Made by a program: the position numbers and the translations under genes. This document shows positions 54,298 through 64,000 of a stretch of 64,000 bases of DNA, piece by piece. The notes under the pieces were generated by a model. That model was not told where the DNA came from. It did no database searches and saw only the letters and a list, made by a program, of their open reading frames with translations. Position 1 is the first letter of the stretch. Every line of letters starts with the position of its first letter. The DNA is from Cryptomeria japonica (taxonomy: Eukaryota > Streptophyta > Pinopsida > Cupressales > Cupressaceae), in contig NC_081415.1 in assembly GCF_030272615.1 (NCBI RefSeq), positions 189,564,270 through 189,628,269 of the forward strand, written 5' to 3'.

Positions 54298-56712
54298 CTA
54301 TTTCTCTATGTGTGTCTCTACCAGTTTCTCTATGCTCTCTACTGATGGTTTCTCTGATTGCACCTCTGATGATTTTACAGTGGTATCCACTGCCAGTTTT
54401 TCTGTTTGCACCTCAAAAATGTCTACAGCCGGTATCTCAACAGATTTTTCATTGCTATCAGTTACCAGTTGCCCAGTAGATACATCAGTAAGTGTACCAG
54501 TGATATGAACAATTCCTGTATCCAGGAAATCAATTGTCTGTTCAGTTTGTTGCTTAGTGTTTGTGTCAACTGTTGTGTCTTCTACCAGTGGCTCAGTTGC
54601 CACACTTCTCTTCTCAGTTGATTCCTTATCAACCACAATGTTTACTTCCTGTGTGTCTATATTCATTATGTACAACACCTCAGAATCAGGATTTGTGTCC
54701 TCATGTGTTTTCTCCATACTCTCTGTTGCCAGTGGAGTATCAAAAGGAGGTGGGGGTAAGTTATCTATCACCTTTATGCTTGGAGGTCCACCTACCTTAC
54801 CTTTCCCCTTATCCTTGTCCTTTTCTTTTTGATAGACTTTAAAAGTCTTTGGTCTCTTAATCTCTTCTTGTTTCTCTTTTTCAACAAAGAATATATCCCA
54901 CTTGTTTGTAGTTTCTTCTGATATTTCATTTACTCTTCCTGCCATTAGTGCTACATGTCGGTGACCTATTGAGAATATTGTCTGGTTAGCCTCACTGATT
55001 AAATCATGAATCTCTTGAGTTGAGTTCATTGGGTGAACTACAAGTAATTTTTGTATTTTGATCTTTTTATCTAATTCCACAATTGCTACCCTTCTAGCTT
55101 CTAATCTTCTGTACAAGTCATTGGGTATATCATCAACAACTTCCATAAAAAATTTCTTATAAATATCAAGATGTAAAATAACACTATTTTCTATACTTTC
55201 TTTTTCATCATCTGATAGTGTGTTATACAACTTGTTGATGTTAGCCAATTTCCCATCTTCAATTATTTCACATAGAAGTTTGTCAAGTGGAGGAACAACT
55301 TGTTTTTGTTTCTGTCAACTTCCTTGCCGGAGGCCTAACTACCTGTTGTTTTTGTCTTGTTCTTTTTGGTGTAGGAGTAGGTGTCGGTGAAGGTTTTCTT
55401 TTCCTGACTACCCTTTTATACTCTGCTGGTATTCCATTGTTAGAGGAGGTAGCAACCGGTGAAAGATGTGTTTCTAGTTGCAGTCCTTCTAAGTCACTCT
55501 CCTTGATACTAGTTTTATTTAATACATCCTCTTTGATTGCTTTTGCTTGCCTTGTTCCTTTCCTAACTATCTACTCAGTTTTCTTTATTCTTTTCTGGGA
55601 TTGAATTTTGCTTTCTATTGTTTCAGCACTACCAAATATTTCTTTAGTTAGTTCTTTAGGTGCTTCTAAGAGGGCTTTTGCATAAGTTTCAATTATATTG
55701 TCACTTGCCTAACATCCTATTTCAGTAACCCAAATAGTCCTTGGGACCACTACCTCCATCTAGATCTCATCTTTCTTTATTACAAAGCATATCTCCTTTT
55801 GATATTTGTCAACAATAGCTTGAGATAGCATTATCCTAGTTTTCATTCTAGCCTTTAATGCATGAAAGTATTCATTTATGTTCTTTTCTCTATTATCTCC
55901 CATATTTAGAATGTCCAGTAGTTGTTTTCCTACCGGGATGTCAAAGCCAAAATCCTTTCTACCAATACCAGGAACTTGTTTGGTTATATACAACATTAGA
56001 CATACAAGTAGATTGCCAAATCTGAAAGTTCCTTTCTTGTCTCCTTTGATTTTCTTCAGATTATCTATCAATTCATCCTTCAACCATTCACATATGTCAA
56101 TCATTGTATTGTTATTTACACAAGCTAGAAATTGAGTTTAATTTGTTGGCATGAGTATCTTTGTATCCAAGTATCATGCTTATTTACTATCAAGGATCTC
56201 TTATCAAAAGTTGCACCGGTTAGGGTCATTATAGTGTCATTAGGAACCTTTTTCCCTTTTTTAGGTCTTCTATTGGTGGAAGGTAAGCCTATCACTGCCC
56301 TAACTACTTCTTTGGTTATCTTGTGAATTGAATCCAACCAAAAGAACTCTCCATGAACTCTGCTTAATACTATTCTTATAACATCCTTGGGAAAATCAGG
56401 GATACTTAGAATTTCTACAAAACCCAGGGTTTCAACTATCTTGTGTTCTGGTTTAACATTTCCATTTTCATCACATATAACAGTCCTGTACATGTTCTTA
56501 ATTTCATCATCTCCTAGTTCTTCTATATGACAATGTATGTAGATTCTAGGATCCTCAGCATAAGCAACTCCATTGGGTATTTTTGAGAATGCTCCTAGGG
56601 TATCATCTTTCTTCATAATTTCGAGAATGATTTTAAATACGGGCCTAGGGTGCTTAACAACTTCAACTACGGTAGGGTTTGCAATGAATTCAGGTGCAGA
56701 GGAGGAAGCCAT
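54298..56712 (-). pseudogene. ORF2 of element A, N-terminal and middle part, unknown function
   Basis: Starts MASSSAPEF at 56712. Residues 1-195 are continuous ('DDTLGAFSKIPNGVAYAEDPRIYIH', 'VHGEFFWLDSIHKITKEVVRAVIGLPS' as parts of a conserved N-terminal region). A small deletion/frameshift near 56110 precedes 'KGTFRFGNLLVCLMLYI' and 'DKYQKEICFVIK'. Then comes a basic, possibly nuclear-targeting cluster near 55360-55425 ('RKRKPSPTPTPKRTRQK'), a 316-codon open segment (55248-54298) with a Lys-rich patch and Thr/Ser/Val-rich repeats of 'VDTxxxxxVQxEK' type, and the coiled-coil tail. Not protease, integrase, RT or envelope by any motif I can see. Elements B and D carry homologues. Confidence 0.72.
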
Positions 56713-57084
56713 AGTTATAAATACCTTAATCTACCTTTAGGTAAGAGTGCTTGAATGATTTGCTTCACTTCTCACTATGGATGCCTTCGCTTGGAATTTT
56801 TGTGCTCTAAGGAAGTTTGAATGCTCGGTGAATGAAAAAAGAGCCAAAACACTTGCTTTATAATGTCATTTCCTTCAACTACCACATTTAATGTCTGTCG
56901 GTTAAGTGAAAACTTAACTCATCTGCTGGTAAAGAAGTATTTCAACTTCTCACCATCAACCGAGGGTAAATAAGCATGTTTTGCATTAGTTGTCATACCC
57001 CCAAAGGATTATTTCTTAGCTACATGAAGAATCTCCTACCGGTGGAGTGATACTCTGTTCTACCAGTGAAGGAATAGCTTCACT
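56713..57084 (-). promoter_or_regulatory. gag-ORF2 spacer of element A with TATA-like word
   Basis: No ORF. On the minus strand TATAAAG (56856-56862) lies 144 bases before the ORF2 ATG at 56712. Element B has TATATAAC (60522-60529) 138 bases before its ATG in an otherwise alignable spacer ('TCACTTAAC', 'AATG.GGT.GTTGAA'). This could be an internal promoter. Confidence 0.45.
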
Positions 57085-58123
57085 AACATTCATATATGAT
57101 TTTCTGATCCATTGTTTTGAAAATTCTTGCTTTACTTCTTCAACCTTCTTTTTGCCTTTCAAACTGGGTCCTTTATTATTTGCCAGTGATGCCTTCTACA
57201 AAATTTTGCAATATGTCCAATCTTGTTACAAGCATAACAATTCACATTATTTTTTTGAATTGCTTTTCCGTATCTTATGCCGGTATGTGTTGTGCATTGA
57301 TTAGATAAGTGTCCAAATATTCCACAAACATAACATCTTACATTCATTCTACAATTTTCTGAATTGTGTCCAACTTTGTTGCATTTAGAACATTAACTAG
57401 TGGGTGCATTGGGGTTGTGATAGTTTCTAGATCTACACTGATTTTCTCTATGACCATACTTGTTATAGTTACAACATTTTCCATTAAATTTATAAGCATT
57501 AGGTTGTCTTACCAATTTGTTGTGATCATGTTTGTTTGCAGTGCCAAAGCTTTCACCAACTTCAAAGCCAAGTCCATTAGTATCTCCATTAGGTTTCTGA
57601 TTTTTTAACATGTCATCAAGTTCCTCTGAACTTTTCTTGAATTTCTCCTTGTGTTGATTTGCAGTAGCCAACTCATTTTCTAAGAAATTCTTTTGTCTCA
57701 TGAGTTCAATTTTATCATGCTCCAAGTGAATTTTATTTGTCTTCAACATATCATTTTCATGACTGAGTCTTCTATTTTCATTTGCAGCACATTGATTCTT
57801 CTAGCTAGATCATTTTCATTCTTCTTTCTATCTTCAGTGTCTTTACAAAATCTCATGGTCATGTCTTGCATCTCATTTCTCAAATACATATTCTCTTGTT
57901 TCCGTTTGCTTACCGGATCATTAAGAGTCTCTTTCTCATCATCATCACTTTGTATCTTCTCATGAAGTTCTCTTATTTTGTTCCTAGCAATAGTAAGATT
58001 CTCCTAAAGTCCTTATATGATTTCCTATGAAGACTTCAGATTATCTTCAAGTTTTATATTCTTCAATTTTTCTGCATCATAATCTGCAAGAGATGTTTCC
58101 AATTCCTTTCTCAGATTATCCAT
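57085..58123 (-). pseudogene. Gag of element A: coiled coil and four zinc knuckles
   Basis: From ATG at 58123: 'MDNLRKELE', a long Lys/Glu/Asn heptad region with two early stops and a frameshift near 57760, the family signature 'ENELATANQHKEKFK', 'GLGFEVGESFG', and then four CX2CX4HX4C knuckles. The first has Cys changed to Tyr (CCNYNKYGHRENQC); the next three are intact (CSKCNKVGHNSENC, CYVCGIFGHLSNQC, CYACNKIGHIAKFC). It lies 58 bases from the primer site. This composition fits a nucleic-acid-binding Gag. No protease follows. Confidence 0.85.
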
Positions 58124-58180
58124 TTGTACTATTGTCAGAATCTTCCTCAAGCTGTTAGGCTTTTTAAAATAGAGGACCAG

Positions 58181-58194
58181 GCTCTGATACCATT
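58181..58194 (-). promoter_or_regulatory. Primer-binding site of element A, tRNA-iMet type
   Basis: AATGGTATCAGAGC on the minus strand, directly after the LTR. Confidence 0.93.
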
Positions 58195-58988
58195 TGTTAG
58201 GATTCTCAAAGATACTGAGAGGGGGGGCGGGGGTGAATTAGTATCTTGTCAGTTAATGGATTTTTCTAACTTATTAAATGAATTGCATCTCAAAATAGTA
58301 TACTGGTAAACAAGAATTAATGCAGTAAATGATAACAACAACCACAACATAGAAAGCACACCATAACACAATATTTTTAATGAGGAAACCCAGTGTGGGA
58401 AAAACCTTGGTGGGATTTGTGACCCACAATATTCGCTTACTGGCCAATAAGTGAATATTATTGTTACAATAGGGGCTTGCGCATGCAGGAAGGCCAACTG
58501 CCTAAAGCTCACTACTTAAATACAAAAAGAGAAGTCTCACTGACTTACAAAAGTGGATTATGAAAATCCAATGTCATGTACTGCTTCGGATCAACATCTT
58601 CTATGCCAGGTTCAGTACTGGTTTAAGCTCATACAACTTCCAAAACCTTATTCCAAACTTTGCCTTAACATTCGCATCTTAGTTCTACAATAATCTAACC
58701 ATATTCGCATATATCTCTCTTTTACAAATATTCTCTAAGATATCATACTTATATATGAGCCTTATTACAATTTGCCTTGTCGGCTTACAAATTTTTTTTA
58801 CAATTAAATACAAAATACAATAAATAAAATCTTGTTGGCCAGGATGCCGGTGAACATCTTTGCCGCTACCGCTACTGGTGTCTGTGCCTATGCCGGTGTC
58901 TGTCGGTGCCATAGGATTGTAAGGTTGCCATCAATGACAATACCTTCAATCACCTACAATTTCTCATTGGAGTGTGCATTTGCCAACA
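58195..58988 (-). repeat. 5' LTR of element A
   Basis: Minus strand TGTTGGCAAATG ... CCTAACA, 794 bp. A C run next to the CTCTCAGTATCT box lies near its 3' end. Its outer edge abuts ORF2 of element B (58989), so A was inserted into B. The second flank of A is lost, so the target duplication cannot be checked. Confidence 0.9.
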
Positions 58989-60384
58989 TCCTAATTTTCT
59001 TAGGTGAAGAAGATGGTACCGGTGGGGTTTTCCTTTTCCTTTCCACTCTCTTAAACTCAACAGCCTTGCCACTATCAGTATCAAAAGATGTTACAACCAG
59101 TGAAACATGTGCTTCAGGTTGCAGTCCTTTTGATATACCACTGATATTCATGACACTTTCTTTGATTTCTTGGGCCTTCTTGGAGGCATCTCTGATAAAC
59201 TTTTGTCCTCTTCTGCATAGATATATTACACTCAATGGTTTATGTACTACCAAATAATTTCTCAGATGGCTTCCTTGGTGCATCAAGTAGAGCTTTAACA
59301 TATGTCTCTAGAATAGATAGGTCTACCTCATAACCCATCTCAGTAACCCAAATAGTTCTAGGGCTTACTACTTCCATCCAAGTTTCATCTCACTTAATGA
59401 CAAAATAGATTTGCTTGTCATACTTATCAGTTATGCTTTGCAGTAGTCTCTCTCTTTCTTTCATCTTAGTTTCAATTATTTTGAAGTAGTCTATAATGTT
59501 CTTATCACAGTTAGTGCCCATACCAGTGAAAGCTTCCTATATATGTTTTTCTACCGGGATGTCATAACCAAAATCCTTGTGACCTATGTCGGGTATCTCT
59601 TTGGTAAAGTACAACATCAAGCATACTAGAAGGTTTTAAAAATGGAAAGTACCTTTTTGGTCTCCCTTAATCTTCTTTAAGTTATCAATCAGTTCATCTT
59701 TAAGTCATTCACACACATCAATCTGAGCATTATTGTTCACCATCTCATATACACTATGAATACAAAGGCTAGAAACAAAATTCAGTCTATTTGCATGTGT
59801 TTCTTTATATCCTAGTACCATACTCACATATTTCACATTTATATTCTTAACATCATTCACTCTAAGTGACCTATTATTAGATGTGGTTCTGGTTAACTCC
59901 ATAACTCCCTTTTTAGGTATTTTCTTGGTTTTATTAGGCCTACTACCAGTTGAAGGTAAACCAGCTACTGCCTTAATGTCTTCCTTGGTTATTTTGCAAA
60001 CTGAATCTATCCATATGAACTCTCCATGGACCCTTCTTAATACAAGTCTTACAACTTCCTTTGGAAATTTAGGAATGTTCAGAATCTCTACAAAACCTAA
60101 GTCTTCCACAATCTTATGTTCAGGTTTAATCACACCATTTCCATCGCTAATAACCTCATTAAATATTTTCTTTAAATCCTCAGTCCCTAGGTTTTCTATG
60201 TTGCAATGTATGTATATTCTAGGGTCTTCTGCAAATGCTACACCCTTCGGAATTTTTGAAAAAGCTCCTATAGAATCATCTTGTTTTGCAATTTCAGGGA
60301 TAATCTTAAACATGGGTGTCATTTGACATTTTCCATAATGATAGGTTTTGCAATAAACTCAGTAATAGAAGATGAGGTTGCCAT
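58989..60384 (-). pseudogene. ORF2 of element B, truncated, unknown function
   Basis: ATG at 60384 (MATSSS) leads to a TGA after ~21 codons, then a frame from 60322 to 59705 of 205 codons. It matches element A over 'GAFSKIPKGVAFAEDPRIYIH', 'VEILNIPKFPKEVVRLVLRRVHGEF' and 'KITKEDIKAVAGLPSTG', continues through 'VCE.LKDELIDNLKKIKGDQKGTF' and 'SPRTIWVTEMGYEVD', and stops at the LTR of A at 58988 just after the basic 'RKRKTPPVP' cluster. B keeps a stretch between 59705 and 59830 that A has lost ('YVSMVLGYKETHANRLNF'). The C-terminal half is absent. Confidence 0.72.
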
Positions 60385-60682
60385 TATGATAAATACCTCT
60401 TAACTGAAGTTCTCTGAATGCCTGAAAATCACTTCACATCTCTACCTTAGAATGCCCTTGCTCAGTTTCATGCTCTCTGATGTTTGAATTCTTGGTGAGT
60501 CAAAAATGAAGGATCTCTGATGTTATATAATGAAATCTCTTTCAACAACCGCATTAAATGCTTGCCAGTTAAGTGAAAACTTAACACACCTGCCAGTAAA
60601 GAAGAAATGTATCTTCTCACCATCAACCGAGGGTAGAATACATGATTTTCAACTTGCTGCAATACCCCCTAAGGATTACTCC
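60385..60682 (-). promoter_or_regulatory. gag-ORF2 spacer of element B with TATA-like word
   Basis: Counterpart of 56713-57084. TATATAAC at 60522-60529 (minus strand), 138 bases before the ORF2 ATG. No ORF. Confidence 0.45.
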
Positions 60683-61794
60683 TTAGTTAGAAGAATAATC
60701 TCCTACCAGTGGAGGGTTACTCTGTTCTACCAGTGTAGAGATAGATTCATCAACTTTCTGATCACTCTTCTTAATCCATTGTTTTGAAAAAAATTTCTTT
60801 ACTTCATCTACCTTTTCTTTTCCCTTCAAACTAGATCCTTTCTTGTTTGCTGGTATAGTCTTTCTTCTACAAAATTTTGCAATATGTCCAATCTTGTTAC
60901 ATCCATAACAAGTTACATTATTCCTCTGAATAGCCTTTCCATATCCTTGACCGGTTTGTGATCTGCATTGATTAGATAAATACCCAAATCCACCACAAAC
61001 ATAACATTTCACATTCATTCTGCAATTTTCTGAATTATGGCCAACTTTGTTGCATTTAAAACATTGACCAGTGGATGAGTTTGTATTCTAATTATTTCTA
61101 AATCTACACTGATTTCTCTATGACCATATTTGTTGCAATTGAAACATTTCCCATTAAATTTATAAGAATTAGGTTGTCTTACCAGTTTGTTCTGATCTTG
61201 ATTATTTGCAGTACTGGAACTTTCTCCATGTTCAAATCCAAGTCCATTTGTATCTCCATCAGGTTTTTGTCTTTTCAGCATGTCATCAAGCCTTTCTGAA
61301 CTTTTCTTGAATTTGTCTTTGTGTTTATTTGCAGTAACCAACTCATTTTCTAGAATTCCAACTTTTCTTGTAAGTTCCTCCTTATCATGTTGCATGTGAA
61401 TCAGATCTGTCTTTAACATATCATTTTCATGACCAAGTCTCAGCTTTTCATTTCTAGCATCATTAAGTCTCCTAGTCAAGTCTTCTTCATTCTTCTTCCT
61501 ATCTTCAATATCCTTACATAACCTCATAGTCATATCTTGCTTTTCATTCTTCATATTAGTGTTCTCTTGCCTTAACTTATTTGCAATGTCTCTAAGAGTT
61601 TCTTTTTCATCATCATCATTCTGCATCTTCTCATGAAGTTTTTTTCTCTTATTTTGTGCTATAACAAGATTTTCTTGAAGTCCTTTAATGAATTCCTTAG
61701 CAGTCCTCAGATCATCTTCAAGTTTGATATTCTTCAACTTTTATGCACCAAAATCTTCAAGAGCTCCCTCCAACTATTTTCTTAAGTTCTCCAT
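60683..61794 (-). pseudogene. Gag of element B: coiled coil and zinc knuckles
   Basis: From ATG at 61794 with two early stops, then an uninterrupted 240-codon frame (61737-61015): coiled coil rich in Lys, Glu, Asn and Asp, 'ENELVTANKHKDKFK', 'GLGFEHGESSS', first knuckle CFNCNKYGHREI with a frameshift just before its last Cys, second knuckle CFKCNKVGHNSENC in the shifted frame, third with His changed to Tyr (CYVCGGFGYLSNQC), fourth intact (CYGCNKIGHIAKFC). A Lys-rich tail ends it. The best-preserved coiled-coil copy of the three. Confidence 0.87.
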
Positions 61795-61851
61795 TTGTAC
61801 CAGTTTCAGAATCTTCCTCAAGCTATTAGGCTTTTGCAAATAGAGGAATAG

Positions 61852-61865
61852 GCTCTGATACTAAT
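61852..61865 (-). promoter_or_regulatory. Primer-binding site of element B
   Basis: ATTAGTATCAGAGC on the minus strand, one change from TGGTATCAGAGC, directly after the LTR. Confidence 0.88.
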
Positions 61866-62655
61866 TGTTAGATTCAATGAGAATCCCATAGACACTAAGA
61901 GAGGGGGTGAATCAGTGTCTAACTGGTGGTTATAATATTTAAACTTATTACTAATTTTACCACCCAAAACAGTGTACCAGTAAACAAGAATTAATGCAGT
62001 AAATAGAAATAATAGAGATAGCATAAGAACACACCATAACACAAGATATTTTAATGAGGAAACCTGGTGTGGGAAAAACCTCGATGGGATTTGTGACCCA
62101 AAATATTTACTCACCAGTCAATGAATAAATACTACTTACAATAGTGGCTTGCACATGTAGGGAGGCCAACAACCTAGAGCTCACTACTCAAAGAAGAGTC
62201 TCACTGACTACAAAATGAATTATTAAATCCAATATAATGTACTTCTCAAAAAAAAAAATCTAATGCCAGGTTTAGTACTGGTTTAAGCTCAGATAGATGC
62301 CATAACCAAAAACCTTCGCTGCTACTAAACAACTATCTTCTACCATACATCTCTATTCCATCATTCATTACAAAATGATCTATAAGATCTCATACATATA
62401 TGAGTCTTTTACAATATACCATGTTGGCTTACAAAATATAATTATACTACAATAAACAAAAGGTCATCCCATGTCAGCTAGAGTGTCAGTATGCTTTGTT
62501 GCCTATGTAATATAAATGCCAGTGTAATTGTCTGCCGGTGTTGGTGTCTGCTGGTGTATGAATTTTGTGATGCCTGTGCATGTAGAAACCTATTGCCAGT
62601 TGGTTGCCATTAATGACAACATCAACTATTCTCATAAGAGTGTAGAATGCCAACA
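61866..62655 (-). repeat. 5' LTR of element B
   Basis: Minus strand TGTTGGCATTCTAC ... AATCTAACA, 790 bp, collinear with 58195-58988. Flank TACCT on the right; no second flank to compare. Confidence 0.88.
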
Positions 62656-63077
62656 TACCTTTCATTCCCTTTTCTGTTACAGTAAACTATATATGCATTT
62701 AATTCTAAAACTTTCATTTTAGAAATAACTTGTATATTGGAAACAAATCTGTTGTTAGCTCTTTGCCTAGGCATTCTGATCCCTCTTGTCCTTTGAGGCA
62801 TGAGAGAGACTCGATTAGAGTCTAGGGCATTTTGATTCTATTGGAAAGGGTATTTTTCGTGGGTGTGGGTAATTAAACTATGTTTTACTTATCTTCATTC
62901 ACTTTATTTTAAATCAATTTTTCACATCTACTTTCAGGGTTAGGGGTAGATGTTAGTTTGTCTTTATTGCTTTCTGGTTAAAAGAATATTCAAAAAACAT
63001 ACATTTTATCCAATGAAGGGAGTTGTGCCTTCATATCAGAATTCAGAGAGAACTTGCACTTACATTGCAAGGGACTC
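62656..63077. other. Unassigned sequence between elements B and C
   Basis: No ORF, LTR end or repeat recognised. Confidence 0.35.
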
Positions 63078-63872
63078 TGCTAGGATTCCCAAAGATACTG
63101 AGAGGGGGGGGGGGGGGTGAATCAGTATCTAACCGATATATAAATTTACTTGACTTAAAACATGAAATGCATATCAAAATGGTGTATTAGTAAACCAAAA
63201 GTAATGCAGTAACTAAGAATAATAACAACAACATGAGAAGCACACCATAACACAGTATTTTAATGAGGAAACCTGGTGTGGGAAAAACCTTGGTGGGATT
63301 TGTGACCCACAATATTCGCTTACTGGTCAATAAGAGAATACTACTTTTACAATAGGGGCCTGCACATGCAGGAAGGCCAAGTGCCTAGAGCTCACTGCTC
63401 AATTACAAAAGAAGTCACACTGGCTTACAAAAGGATTATAAAAATCCAATGTCTTGTACTGCTTCAGATTAGCATCTGCTATGCCAGGTTCAGTACTGGT
63501 TTAAGCTCTGCTACATACATAAACCCTTAACCAATAATTCGCATATTAGGTCTGCATAATTTTGCCTATCTCCTTACTACAAAATGATCTACAATTATCT
63601 CATACATATATGAGTCATATTACAACTCACCATGTCTGCTTACAATGATTTTACAATTAATTACAAAATACATTTTAAACAAAATTGAAGTCGGCCAAGG
63701 TGCTGGTATCCTTCCTTTCACTATCGGTGTTTTGTATGCCGGTGTAGAGTCAATCTGTCGGTGCTGGTGCCGGTATCTTTGTCTTGCTGGTGTCATATGA
63801 TTGCAAGGTTGCCATCAATGACAAAACCTTCAATCACCTACAATTTCTCATTGGAGTGTGCATTTTCCAACA
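63078..63872 (-). repeat. 3' LTR of element C
   Basis: Minus strand TGTTGGAAAATGCAC ... CCTAGCA, 795 bp. It is preceded (to the right) by the polypurine tract CCAAAGGGGGAGAT (63873-63886), so it is the 3' LTR of an element that continues beyond the window. A 14-base G run (about 63105-63118) is the complement of the C run in element H. Confidence 0.9.
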
Positions 63873-64000
63873 ATCTCCCCCTTTGGCATTGATGGCAACA
63901 CTCATGAGAAAAATCAAATGTGCCCAAAATAATATCCAAAAATGGTATGCCAAAATTGTCTTACCAAAACTGTGTGCCAAAAAATGTATGCTCCCCCTGA
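63873..64000 (-). other. Polypurine tract and 3' untranslated region of element C
   Basis: Collinear with 53105-53220 of element A ('ATTTTTCTCATGAGTGTTGCCATC' region). It contains the arm CATTGATGGCAAC (63887-63899) of the junction inverted repeat. Confidence 0.8.

Noticed and set aside
54298-55248. The long second ORF of element A considered as an envelope-like gene.
   Set aside because: No signal peptide, transmembrane segment or furin-like site is visible; it is hydrophilic with Lys-rich and coiled-coil parts.
58249-58512. An 87-codon minus-strand ORF similar to one at 61818-62114.
   Set aside because: Both lie inside homologous LTRs and reflect LTR homology rather than a protein.

Overview
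The window looks like plant nuclear DNA made almost entirely of LTR retrotransposons, most of them decayed. It is AT-rich, has no prokaryotic gene organisation, and shows TG...CA long terminal repeats, initiator-tRNA-Met primer sites (TGGTATCAGAGC), chromovirus, Tat-like and copia-type coding remnants, and a plant mobile domain. The density and nesting suit a large, repeat-rich plant genome; a conifer or other gymnosperm is my guess, not something the sequence proves. I recognise no intact host gene, rRNA gene, tRNA gene or CRISPR array.

Layout. 1-3426 is a Tat-like Ty3/gypsy fragment (protease linker, 3' noncoding region, LTR, leader). 3427-4624 is the 3' end of an LTR element of the 'gag+ORF2' type (see below). 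4625-9009 is a minus-strand chromovirus truncated at its 3' end, which sits in a Tat-like element whose remains run from 9010 to 13860. 13861-14155 is a scrap of copia reverse transcriptase. 14156-18615 is another Tat-like LTR, leader and gag. 18616-22165 holds further LTRs. 22166-26490 has no recognisable genes but carries a degenerate tandem array.

26561-47782 is a Russian-doll region. The 5' LTR of one gag+ORF2 element (D) is cut by three insertions: a 7.7-kb chromovirus with a perfect GAGAC duplication, a solo LTR, and an 11.4-kb Tat-like element with a GAGTA duplication. D's gag and ORF2 follow at 47851-51722 and are themselves hit by two tiny TRIM elements. 52887-62655 holds two more gag+ORF2 elements (A and B) on the minus strand, and 63078-64000 is the 3' end of a third minus-strand copy (C).

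The most interesting content is: (i) the gag+ORF2 family, which has copia-style LTRs and primer site, a coiled-coil zinc-knuckle Gag and a second long ORF of unknown function, but no visible protease, integrase or reverse transcriptase, so it presumably moves using enzymes from other elements; (ii) in the 11.4-kb Tat-like element, an antisense plant-mobile-domain gene remnant and, beside it, nine tandem hairpins whose stems covary while the loop is conserved; (iii) a perfect inverted repeat spanning the polypurine tract/LTR junction of the gag+ORF2 elements; (iv) 305-bp leader repeats, each carrying the same 12-bp hairpin.
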